Of a DNA stretch of 64,000 bases, positions 24,058 through 34,539 are shown in pieces. Made by a program: the position numbers and the translations under genes. The stretch comes from Siderastrea siderea. Taxonomy: Eukaryota; Cnidaria; Anthozoa; Scleractinia; Rhizangiidae. The stretch covers positions 45,897,504 to 45,961,503 of the forward strand of contig OZ034971.1 in NCBI GenBank assembly GCA_964030785.1, in the 5' to 3' direction. The number at the start of each line of letters is the position of its first letter. Position 1 is the stretch's first letter. Below the pieces are notes generated by a model, which did not search any database, had not been told where the DNA came from, and saw only the letters and a program-made list of their open reading frames with translations.

Positions 24058-24531
24058 AGGCTGGTTTCCATATGATCGCTACGATCGCTATTAAAAAAGT
24101 TGAGCGGTCGTTGCGACTTTGATCGCTGAGCAGTTTCCATATAGGTTGGTTTCCATATGATTGCTGTGATCGCTACTATTGCTAAAACGTTGTTTCCACA
24201 TGATGGCAACAATTGTAATACTTTCGTAATATTTAGCTGACCCCACGCCATCAATCTTCGGCTTCGAAGGGTAGGCGTTACCGGTAAATAAATAAATAAA
24301 TTGCTGAGCAGCTCTTACAAGGTCTTCTCTGATTTGCTGAGAAAACAATAGAACAAACAACAAAACAATGGACCCTAGCCCTGAAAACAACAGAGCTGCG
24401 TGATACCAAGGTCCAATGAAATTAGAGGTTGTTAAGAGCTGCGTGGTATCAAGAGAGGATGGTGGTATCTGATTGCTGAACGTTTTTTTCCAGCGATCGC
24501 GGCGATCGTAGCGATCATATGGAAACCAGCC
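24058..24531. mobile_element. MITE with AGGCTGGTTTCC termini (TTAA-type target)
   Basis: 474 bp. The terminal inverted repeat aggctggtttccatatgatc is mirrored at the right end (gatcatatggaaaccagcc). The flanks are TTGA on the left and TTAA on the right. The uninterrupted sister site (ccagttaagtgtaatatttt, about 27.0 kb) shows that one TTAA-like tetramer was the target. Non-coding. Same terminal family as 46431-46888. Confidence 0.75.
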
Positions 24532-24556
24532 TTAAGTACAATATTTTAATTATTTA

Positions 24557-24674
24557 GGGGTTTACCTCGGTGTAAGAACCTGACAAGATTTTATTTGTTT
24601 GTTAGCTATTGTTTTGCTGTAGGCTTTCCTTTAAATTTTTTGCTTCTTTTGGTTCTTACACCGAGGTAAAGCCC
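24557..24674. mobile_element. Small foldback element
   Basis: ggggtttacctcggtgtaag at the left pairs with cttacaccgaggtaaagccc at the right, about 24-bp arms around a 70-bp T-rich centre. No gene. The target duplication is unclear. Confidence 0.65.
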
Positions 24675-24963
24675 ATAATTTAGGACACAAAAGGGTTGCG
24701 ACAGATTTCTGAATTTTGTTCAAACTCTTTCATTAGCTACAATTCGACAACAACAAGCAAAAGCATGTGAGTCAGTGCAACATACATGAACAACACCTAC
24801 CTCTAGCTGTACCTCAAACAGCATACTAAGAGTGTGGCACAAACGGACACAATTTACATGTTTACATAGATAGTGTAGCTCAATGTTATCTGTCACTTGC
24901 TGTTTATTGATCATCCAGTAAGAGCCACATACATGAACTGAACAAACAGACAAACAAGCTTGA

Positions 24964-25387
24964 CAGGGTCTGGAAGGGGGGGTCCTGATCCCGTATTCCC
25001 GCTCCTTTTCCACGAGAATCCCTCATCCCGCACTTTTTTCATCGCTATCCTGAATCCCGTTTTTTCTTTCCCAAAAATACATTTAAGAAAGACTAATTTC
25101 TGCAAAAGCTAATATATTTAAGATGTCTATTGGCCCTTTCGATTGATATTTTGTACTCGCCTGGTTGATTCGCTTTTGCCACTAGAACGTTTACTTGGGT
25201 CGAGGCGATTTCCCGAATTCCTGACAGAAAAGCAAAAAATCTTGCATCCCGTGCCCAAATTTTGGCGAATCCCGCTTCCCTGGTAGCAGTCAAATCCCGA
25301 GTCCCGTCAAGATATTTAGCGTTTTCGCGAATCCCGCACCGTATTTTGGCCAAATCCCAGATCCCGAGAATACCCTTCCAGACCCTG
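24964..25387. mobile_element. MITE with CAGGGTCTGGAAGGG termini, copy 1
   Basis: 424 bp, 15-bp perfect inverted termini, flanked by a 6-bp duplication GCTTGA (24958-24963 and 25388-25393). Its interior is built of many imperfect atcccg/attcccg/aatcccg phrases. It lies inside host unit B; sister units read aaacttgagaa without it. The overlapping minus-strand ORFs with GIRE/GIRD repeats are a by-product of this motif. Confidence 0.85.
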
Positions 25388-26226
25388 GCTTGAGAATGAA
25401 AAAAATGGCCGTTTAGTTATTCGTTGAGCGGGGCAAAACGAAATGATCAAAGACCTTCGCAATTGCCGAATTAAAAGGAACGGAATAAGATACGTTGGAC
25501 TACAGTAAATTACAGTGACATTATTTCTTTCAATCCTTTTTGTTTTTGCTATGGTTTACTATGCATTCGTTAAGTGTAGTGGCTTCAAGCGAAAGGTGCC
25601 TGTGGGAAATGACAAAAGGACAACAACAAAGCCTCCAAACTCCAGCAATTATTTGTTCGACTTTATCACGATATTTTGACATGCATCAATATAGTGTAAA
25701 CTTACAATACCACAGCTCCGGACTGACTTATTATCATGATTTTTAACTACTGGCTAAGTCTGATAATGTTTAGATGGACAGTGCTCGAGTTTATGAACCT
25801 TCAATCATGGCGCGAAATCCATCCCCCGTACGAGTACACATAAACTAGTAATTTTTTTTTTCCGATTTTTGATATTCTTAAAAAATGGCAAACATATTAA
25901 TTTTGAATTCGTTTTCTTGAAACATTGGCTACATCAAAATTTATTGAGACAATGGTTGGATTTAAAACAGTGGCTATAAGAAAAAAACTATAGACACAAT
26001 GGTTTCATTTGAAATAATGGCAAGAACAGAAACTATTGAAACAATGATCATAGGTCTATTTGAAACAATGAAAAGATCAAAAACTGTTAAACTAATGGCT
26101 TGATGCGAAATAATAGATCGAACAAAAACTATTGAAATAATGGTAAAATTTCAAAGAAAGGTTAGATTTGATATAATTGCTCGAAGAAAAACTATTGAGA
26201 CAATAGTTACGTTGCCATTGTGGTTA

Positions 26227-26645
26227 CCGTATTTACTCAAAAATTAAATTTTATTTTATTAAATTTTTCGATTTCTTGGTGCGGCACTTATTTGAGGGCG
26301 GCGCTTATTTAAACTGGCTACCAGCGAATAACACAGTCAGATGTAATCATTCTTAATCTTTGTTTTCTCCATAACAATAGCATAAGAAGGGCGCAATAAA
26401 AAGTTAGTTTTAAAGGTCTATATCCCTTTCCACATTCAATTAAATAACAATAACAGCAATAAAAGTATCAGCCGCATTAGGATTTCAGCAGTAGCCATGT
26501 GAAAAATCAGTGAGCGCTGCATTGTTGCTGGAAGTATGCGGCGCTTATTCGGGGGCGGCGTTTGTTAATATTTTTGCTCATGAATGCGGCGTTTGTTTGG
26601 GCAGCGGCGCTTATTCGAGGGCGGCGCTCTTTTGAGTAAATGCGG
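26227..26645. mobile_element. MITE with CCGTATTTACTCAAAA termini and TA target
   Basis: 419 bp between TA dinucleotides. Left end ccgtatttactcaaaa, right end ttttgagtaaatgcgg. The interior has repeated gcggcgcttatt phrases. The TA duplication and size fit a Tc1/mariner/pogo-type non-autonomous element. It separates host units B and C. Confidence 0.75.
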
Positions 26646-26649
26646 TATA

Positions 26650-27740
26650 CACGGCTTTCCGATAAAGTGCCGGCAATATCTTAGCGATTTAGGACACAAA
26701 CTGGTTGTAACAGTTTTTTGAATTTCGTTCAAACTCTCTGATTAGCTACAATCCGACAACAATAAGCAAAAGTATGTGGATGATTGCAACTTTGAGAAAA
26801 ACAAGCTTCACTGTTTCAAGGTCAAACATGCACACATTACTTGATCAAGACGACATGAACAACACCTACCTCTAGCTGTACCTCAAACAGCGTAACGAGA
26901 GAATGGCACAAAGGCGCCGTTTACTATGCATTCGTTAACCGTAGAGGCTTCAAATTTATGGAAACAATTCTTGACACTACCGTCATGTCTTTATATGTTC
27001 TCCAGTTAAGTGTAATATTTTAGCAATTTACGACACGAATTCGATGCAACAGATCTCTGAGTGAATTACAAGCAAAAGCACGCGCGGAGCCAGTATAACT
27101 TTGGAGAAAGAAAAGCTTCACTGTTTCAAGTTCAAACACGCAGACATCACTTGATCAAGACGACATGAACAACACCTACCTCTAGCTGTACCTCAAACAG
27201 CGTAACGAGAGAGTGGCACAAACGCATATATAGTGTAACTCAATGTCATCTGCCAGTTGCGCTTGATTGATCATCTGGAACCCAAGAGGGACATACACAA
27301 ACTGAAACAAACTTGAGAATAGAAAACAGCCGCTTTACTAATCGTTTAGCAGATTGAACCAAATGATCACAAAGCCCTTTTCTTGACTTCACTTGCTGAA
27401 TTAAAAGACACTGGACTACAGTGACGTCATTATTTCTTTCAATCTTTTTTGCTTTGGTTTTGTAATATGCATTCGTTAAGTGTAGTGGTTGTAGGCGAAA
27501 GATACCTGTAGAGAAAGGACAACAGGACAACAACAAAGCCTCCAAACTCCAGCAATTTTTTTCCGATTCATCACGATATTTTGACATGCATCAATATAGT
27601 GTAAACTTGCAATACCACAACCCCGGACTGACTTATTATCATAAATTTTTAACTATTGGCTAAGTTTGATAATGTTTAGATGACAGTAATCAAGTTTATG
27701 AACACTTTTTCCAAACTATAACAGGTTATTATTCGCCCTC
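26650..27740 (+). repeat. Host tandem repeat units C (short) and D
   Basis: Unit C (about 26.65-27.00 kb) is internally deleted. Unit D begins at taatattttagcaattta (about 27.00 kb) and includes a clean empty version of the Polinton target (gacgtcattatttctttcaa, about 27.43 kb). No genes. Confidence 0.7.
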
Positions 27741-28269
27741 TTCATGCAGATTAACTAAACAATCTAAAATCGTTTATCATGACAAGTCTTACTCTTTTGA
27801 GACAGATTTTGGTTGATTAATCAGGTTTAATGGAAAAAAAAACATTTGAAACAAAATATCCTTTTCTTTAACAGAAACGTTCGTTTTTAACAAAGTGAAC
27901 TCGTTCGAAGAATGTTCATAGCAAACCTATTTGTATAAAATTCATTGTTTTAGCTTACACAGATGCTACATGAATCAACATTTACACGTATATGAGCTGA
28001 AGTTATCTCGTGACACGTGCATGAAATGCTAAAATCCTGAGATTGATGTGCGATGAGACATTGCTTGCTATGGCTCGGATGACTCAGGCTCACCTCAGTC
28101 ACCTTAGGCTGCCGAATCTGATAAAATTAGGGTTGTAGAAGCAACCATTTTTTTACCACGCCGACCCTGAAACGGGAAATAACTGTGGGAATACGGTCTA
28201 GTAAATTTGTCGGCTCGAAAGAACGTATTCGGATTGGAATTAAACTGTCGTACAGAAGTCTAAACATCT
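27741..28269. other. Non-coding host DNA, nothing recognised
   Basis: AT-rich single-copy-looking sequence without an ORF or RNA gene I can support. Confidence 0.5.
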
Positions 28270-28548
28270 TTGTCTAAACAGTTTTGCCGGAATCAAGGAG
28301 GAGTGCGTAAAGCGTGGTCTTGGAGAAAGTTTTGAGGAGAAGATCTGTAGACTGGCGAAGGAAGGGACAAATCAACCCAAAGCAAACCCTGAAGAGTCTG
28401 AAAAGGAAATGCCTGAGGAACAATATCACACGGACAGTGAATGTGAATATACAGTAGGAGACGATGGAGATGATGAAATAACCTTCTTGAGGGTAGTAAC
28501 CAGTCACAGTGGACGAGCTGTCCAATTAAGTCATTTTTTTTTCATAAG
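28270..28548 (+). pseudogene. Unassigned coding fragment, perhaps retroelement polyprotein end
   Basis: The plus strand is open for about 90 codons with coding-like composition (GIKEECVKRGLGESFEEKIC, then SECEYTVGDDGDDEITF). It ends in TSHSGRAVQ followed by a stop. The phrase before the stop resembles the RSGR-type end of some retrotransposon integrases. There is no start codon and no neighbouring exon is evident. A single exon of a host gene cannot be excluded. Confidence 0.3.
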
Positions 28549-29099
28549 GTAATTTATGCACGACGTTCATGAAATAAAGTAAGCAATCTATGATCCCCTG
28601 TTGTACTGACGAACTTTGATTGAAGTTTCGTGCCATTGCCACACTAGCAATTTCTGTATTCTTTTAAAAATTCGTGAATCACGTGATTCGTGAAATAGAA
28701 AATTGTGCTTCGGGAACACGTGACAATATCCCCTCCCGTCGCCCCGCTCTGTTGTCTAAGCTGTCTAACCTAGAAAGGAATGCAGTCTCTATTAAGTTAA
28801 AATTGCAGGACCGTAAGAATTCCTTGTATTATTCCACCCGCACACCTAAAAACGGGTGATCAGTGAACTTGCCTACTATACTGAGTCGCTAATCAGTGAG
28901 CACGTCATTATTGGTAAAGATGAAGTTGACGTCAATCGCATAACTGTTAAGGATTTTTTTGTAGTGTAAGCCAAATTTGACGCGTCATAGAAAGAACGAT
29001 AACCCGTGAAAACAAAACTAACCTCTAATGCTTTTTCGTGAGCGGCAGGGAAATTGGCGCCTTCTTTCTAGCCTTATCGAAAGCTTCAGTTGACAAGGT

Positions 29100-30310
29100 C
29101 GGTGCGCACAACCCGATACTCTAAATTAGAAAACTTTGGTATCTCTGACCCTCTTCTCTCTTGGTTTCGCAGCTACCTTACAAGCAGTTTGCAAAGAGTC
29201 GCTCTGGAAGGTGTCTTATCTCACTGGCTTCCTGTAACATCTTGATTTGCCTCTTGGGCATTATTTTTGTAAGCAAGGAACAATATTTAGCGGCCCGAGT
29301 ACCGAGCCCTGACTATATCCAGTCAACCTCCAATTGCTCTTTATGCCGACGACTCCAACTATATCGTCCTATAGATCGACCTGACGCAACAGTCATCTTC
29401 AGCGGCATACTAACTGCCCTCATAAATGGATGAAGCACTGGACAAGAGAGTTAAAAACTTGTAATGACAAGGAGCTGAAAAAGGAAGACCCGTCGGACGT
29501 TAAAGAGGTCCTACAGCTTGGATGGCCAGATGCTCGTGGGCGTCTCTCACATTTCCTACCACGTATTCACTGATCTGATCCAAACAAATCGAACAGACAG
29601 TCGCGAAAGCCCACAATACCCTCGGGTTAGTCAAGAGAGTCTACAATAGATCTCACTGACCCTAAGACCAAGAAATTATAATATTATGCTCTAATAAGAC
29701 CGGAGCCGAAACACGGAAGCAACCTTGTGGTCTCCTTATACCATCGATCAAATACCACTTGTTGGTTGAAAATGTTCACCGCAGAGTTACCAAGTCTATA
29801 CTAAACTATCCACAGGACATGCCCTATATCGAAAGACTTTACGAAACTAACCTCTTCCTTTCCCGGAATTCCATAGAGAGATCGCGGATCCGTTTTTTTT
29901 TTATAATCTAGAAATGGACTTATAACTTCTGATGTAAGTAATTACTGATACCTCTTTTGAGCCCAAGTTTAAGCCACGAAACTTCCATCCGAATAATTAT
30001 GACCTTACCCAGAAGCCCGTGAAACAAAAGTAGGATTGTTTTCGAGAAACATACTTTATAAGGCCAGCTGAGTGGAACACCTTACCATCCAGTTTGCAAT
30101 CCACCATCAAAACTCTGTTTTCAGCCGTCAAGCGTCAAAGCTGCTCCCGCTATTAAGACCCTGTTTATTTCACCTGCGACAATTTACTTACGACATTTAC
30201 CCGCAACACACCACAGTTACTCGCGACCAACCACCCATAAAATTAGATTCTCCCTTGACGACAGATCGCTTTAACCGGTTGAATCATTACGTTTACACCA
30301 GTCGAACCAT
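29100..30310 (+). pseudogene. Degraded non-LTR retrotransposon (RT domain to 3' end)
   Basis: In scattered plus-strand frames one reads GISDPLLSWFRSYLT and LQRVALEG near 29.14-29.21 kb and an eroded YADDS-like box near 29.35 kb. IEQTVAKAHNTLGLVKRVY follows near 29.59 kb, then a C-terminal FSAVKRQS/YFTCDNLL-like part near 30.12-30.18 kb. This order is that of RT-containing LINEs common in corals (CR1/L2/Rex-like). Many stops and frameshifts are present; it is inactive. Confidence 0.65.
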
Positions 30311-31034
30311 TTGATGTTTGTTCATTTCCACGAGTTAGACTATTTGGGTGGATGCATTATAATTTCAACTAGCTCAATGTGGACTGGTTGACTAAACCAA
30401 CTGTGACAAGTTGAAGAGCCTGAGACAAGAATACTCAGTGCAATGTTTGGAATCTTTCCTTTTTTGCGGTATTTTAATCAGAACATTATTTCGTGGTGGT
30501 GCCAGGTTTAGGATACATATTTAATTATGTCCAATTTGACTGCCTAAAACATTTTTAATAAATAGTTTTTGGTATAGAAAGATACTGAAGATATTTTTTG
30601 CCAACACCGCTCCAACAGTGTGTTTATTAGTTTGCCGCAACAGTTTATAGCTTGGTTATTCAAACGGTCCTTTTTTTTTAATCTTGCATGCTGTTTGCTT
30701 CAAGGCTGCTAATTACTTTATAAGCCAAAAAAATATTTTCATATTACCCACACTCTGCTACCAATCAGAATTTCTGAATTCACCAAAGCAACTTTTATTT
30801 GAGACTGATGGTTGACTTTTTATTATAATAAAGTTTCGATATAACGCGCGCTCTGATTGGTTGAAACAGCGTGCTTTATCAGAGTACAGATGCACGGAGT
30901 AGCCCGTGACGCCATTCTGCGCGCGCTGGCAAGCTGAAAACCTTTCTTGCGCGCGCTTGCAAGCTATGAAAAAAAACTCGATTTCTTGCAATTAAAAGCC
31001 AGTTTCTTTACAAATATGAGCAAAGCTATATTAT
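30311..31034. other. Non-coding host DNA, nothing recognised
   Basis: AT-rich. A patch with tataacgcgcgctctgattgg (about 30840) and two gcgcgc-gctngcaagct repeats near 30.93 and 30.95 kb looks like repeat-derived sequence. Confidence 0.4.
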
Positions 31035-31226
31035 AAAACAAATAAAAAAGCCAAAACCGTGCTTTGTTCTGTGATAAACACTCAAGGAAGTGACGAGAGC
31101 ACTCAAGAAGTAGGGAGAAGCACTCGCCTGCGGCTCGTGTTCACCCTACACTTCTTTCGTGCTCTCGTCACTTCCTTGCGTGCTTTATCACAGAACAAAG
31201 CACGGTTTTGGCTTTTTTATTTGTTA
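31035..31226. mobile_element. Foldback element with about 80-bp arms
   Basis: Left arm acaaataaaaaagccaaaac through to aagaagtaggg pairs with the right arm down to gccttttttatttgt-like sequence, with few mismatches, around a loop of about 30 bases. Non-coding; probably a non-autonomous DNA transposon or a foldback. Confidence 0.75.
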
Positions 31227-33869
31227 AGTGGATGTCAAACAATTTGTTATTAAGGACGTTCGCGCGAAAAACTTCTACAATACAGATTTTTTTCATACTT
31301 TGGCTGCAGTCAGATAATGAGTTACCTATGTCAGAAATGCAAAAACATTGGGGGGTCACCGACTTCGTTTTCAAAATAAAGCGCGTGGAAAACTACCCCA
31401 ATTTTGACAAATCGGCCCTCGCAACTCGACATGGCCTCAGTGCTTGTTAGTTGAAAAATATTAAAAATGATTCGCTGTAGACCCACTTTCTAAGTCAAAT
31501 TTTATTTAAGTGGGTCTGTCAAGTAAACAATGTGAGCTGGTGTCATCCTTTTAGTTAAACTCATCCTCTAAGATGGACTTTTGCGAACACCGTGCAGCTA
31601 CAATAATAGCATAATTCGATGACCCGAGGGCAGAAAAGTTGAAAAAAATCAAACTTCCACAATACAGATTTTCTTTATTTTTTCTCAAAACGTAGATAGT
31701 TGACAGAGAAAGTGAAATATCAAAAGAAAATATGGGGTCACCGAACATTTAAGAGAGTTAAACCCGTGCATAGATACTAAAGTGCCCACTAGCGCTATAT
31801 ATCTCCACATTTCTCCAACAGCGCGCGCGCTCAATGCATGACGTGGCAGTGAATTGCGTGCGCAGTAAGGATGCGCAGAAACAATTAGCGCGAACGTCCT
31901 TAAATTACGTTACATGTCCATTCAACGACTTGTGGGCTGCGATCATCAAGCTAATGTTTTTTCGTCACACTTTTAAAGTTTCCAAGACTACGAGCAGACT
32001 ATCCTTCCGATCTGGGATAGTTGAGCGAAAAGAACACACGAGCCGAGCGTGAAAATCGCCTGCCGCGTGGAAACGTGACGTGCGTACCGTGCCAAGCAGC
32101 TACTATCCCTGAGCGGAAAGACAGACTGCTCCTAGTTTATAGCCCTTTGCGAGAAGTCCACGCTCAAAGCGAGGCGTTTGTTACTAAAGTTTAAAGTGCT
32201 ACTACGATGAAAATTTTTGGTTTTGTTTTCAACTTTTTCAAACTTCAAACTGTTCAATAGATGCCATATTATATGAATCGCTATAAATTAGATCGATACA
32301 TGCTTACACGGCCCAGGAATATATGTCCGAAAACCGCGTTAAACACGTCCGCCATTACTCAGTTCACAAAAGAGAAGCCTGCGAATTTCATGGAAGCGGT
32401 CTTATCTCTAACCACGTGAATTTTGCTCGTGACGTAGAAGTCTCAACCATCGCCACAACAAAGGCCTGAGAAGAGCATAATGAAGAGTCGAAAATAGAGA
32501 GCCAAACATTGTATTATATGGATGTGTTTTCCGTCGAATTTGTCGTCCAGTTCTTTTGAGAGCGATTAAGAACAAAGTTTTTTGGGGAGGAAGTCGGCGA
32601 ACTCGCAGAAGTCGCGCCATACAATGACAGTTTAGAGCCTCTCGCTACCGAAGAGGAAGCCGTCTCACAATGCAAGAATTGATCAAGAAGCCGAACAAAT
32701 ATCCCAGTTATCCCAAATCACAAGCACTGAAATCCTTCCGATAATACAACAAATTTAACTGTTTCACATGTCTGTCGTGTTGGGGTCCGTCAGCTGTTTC
32801 TTACTATTGCTTTTATTTCTTGTCGATACTGGTTAATTTGTTGTTATGCTCACAGATTTGTTGCAGTATCCTGAATTGTAGTTAGAAAGATTTTACACCT
32901 AAAAATAACAAATCCTATAATAATAAGCTCTGTCTTCTATAAGAAAAGCCCACATAACGCTACATGAAAGTTTTTTAATTCATGTAGAGAGCCCTGAGCC
33001 CAACATACATTCAGAATTTTAAAGATGAGACAAAAGGTCGAGGAAAATAAATTCACGTATTAAAACGAAGTGATGTTGCGAATCGCCCATGTAATTGTGC
33101 GAACACGGTAATCTTACTACCTAGTAAACAAGCAAATGCTAATTTATAGAGATAAATTCTGATTTACCATCAGAAGTCTACGTATAAACTGGAATAGGCA
33201 TCAAAAGCGTTGCTAAGAGAATTGGCTACCCCGAACGCGGTGATAGGCTCAAGAAATTATAGACTTTAGGAGCTCGCTACGCCGTACGTCAAGAGAAATT
33301 AATTGAAGTATAAACGAGATATTAAGAGCTGGCTACGCGGTACGCGGAGAGAGATAAATTGAAATGTGTGAGGGATGTTAGGAGCTGGCTACGCAGTAAA
33401 AAGAACAAGCAATACACAGTAAGGTTTGTTATGGTCGATTAAGCTCCGTTGTTGATGTTTTCACGTTATCTGTGGCCGAGTAATTCAAAGAAATTTTGCG
33501 TAATATTTTCGTTTATAGAACGAGGAATACACGGTGATGTTCTATTTTAGTCCACTAGTTTATAGGAACTTCAAATAATATTCTTTTAGCGGAAGTTTAA
33601 GTGGTGAACGTTTATAGTACACAGAATACGCGGTAATGTTTCCCTATTTTCTGCTTACCGCGTACCGCGTAGCCAAGTTAAATAAAAATAGTTTCTGCGT
33701 ATCGCGGAGCCGGCTTGGTGGCGACACAGAAAATAGTTCATGCGAAGGGGCACATATTATGCAGTTAAGCCGAAATCTGTTGAGAATTATACATGTATAT
33801 GCACAAGACAACCGAGCGAAGTATCTCTTAGTTATGTGAGGAAATGTGTATCTTACCGTACATGTGATG
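31227..33869. other. Long non-coding stretch with short dispersed GCTACGCGGTACGC motifs
   Basis: No gene is supported. Between about 33.22 and 33.40 kb, and inverted at about 33.65-33.71 kb, a phrase ggctacgcggtacgc recurs at 50-80 bp spacing, a likely satellite or MITE remnant. Remaining ORFs are short and without coding character. Confidence 0.4.
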
Positions 33870-34193
33870 TTAGCACAAATATTCACCCACCATTCGACGA
33901 TCCCGCTCAGAATTATGATTGCTGTTTTTCTTCCTGATGGCTGGAACTGATCCTGGTTTTAAGTATTTCCTTGTACCTTTCTCATCAAATGCTTGAGTAA
34001 AACATTCAGCCGTAAAATGCAGAGAGCAAACAGCTGGGTGTCCAACAGGATTGAAGACCTTCCGGTGAACACAAACGAAGCTTTTCCGTTTAAAATAAAC
34101 GTACCCACTCGTCGGTGAACTGTGAATGGAAATTTCCGATTCATCGATGCTTTCTTTGCCGTAATCTTCAACAACAGAGCGCCGACCACGCAT
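33870..34193 (-). pseudogene. THAP-domain fragment
   Basis: The minus strand reads KVFNPVGHPAVCSLHFTAEC, then F and LKPGSVPAI. This matches the second half of a THAP zinc finger (C-x-x-H, F, then the AVPTI-like end). The first half (Cys pair and Trp) is not found in frame nearby, so it may be one exon or a decayed copy. THAP domains occur in host regulators and in P-element-type transposases. Confidence 0.45.
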
Positions 34194-34539
34194 ACTTCAG
34201 CTCAAAATCGAAGAAATGAATTTTGCGAACCCTCACACCTCTCCAAATGCATAAGAAAGTAGCCACGTTTGTTTTGTTGTGTTGAGACTTCTACGTCACT
34301 TCCTCTCTGGGCCAACTCGGCCCAACTCGTCCCGGTCATTTTTGAATTGAGTAATGGCGGCAAGCCGGACTCGAAAATTACAGTTAAAATAATCGGACTT
34401 TCCGTACGAATTTCGACGTAAAACTTTGCACGGTGAGTAATATGTACTTATATATTCGAAATATGGAGAGAACAAAAAATTTGTATTTTTGATCATAGTA
34501 GCACTTTAAACGAAACTGCGCTTAAAAGTGACTGAAGTT

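Larger units (their letters stand above)
24536..26226 (+). repeat. Host tandem repeat unit B
   Basis: Second unit of the host array, carrying an uninterrupted version of the Polinton target (cattatttctttcaatcc at about 25.52 kb) and its own minisatellite section (about 25.92-26.21 kb). It is interrupted by a short foldback (24557-24674) and a 424-bp MITE (24964-25387). Confidence 0.7.

Noticed and set aside
24911..25353. Minus-strand ORFs with GIRE/GIRD repeats
   Set aside because: By-product of atcccg phrases inside the CAGGGTCTGG MITE.
33644..33937. Overlapping ORFs near 33.7 kb
   Set aside because: Random open frames in AT-rich repeat sequence without family resemblance.
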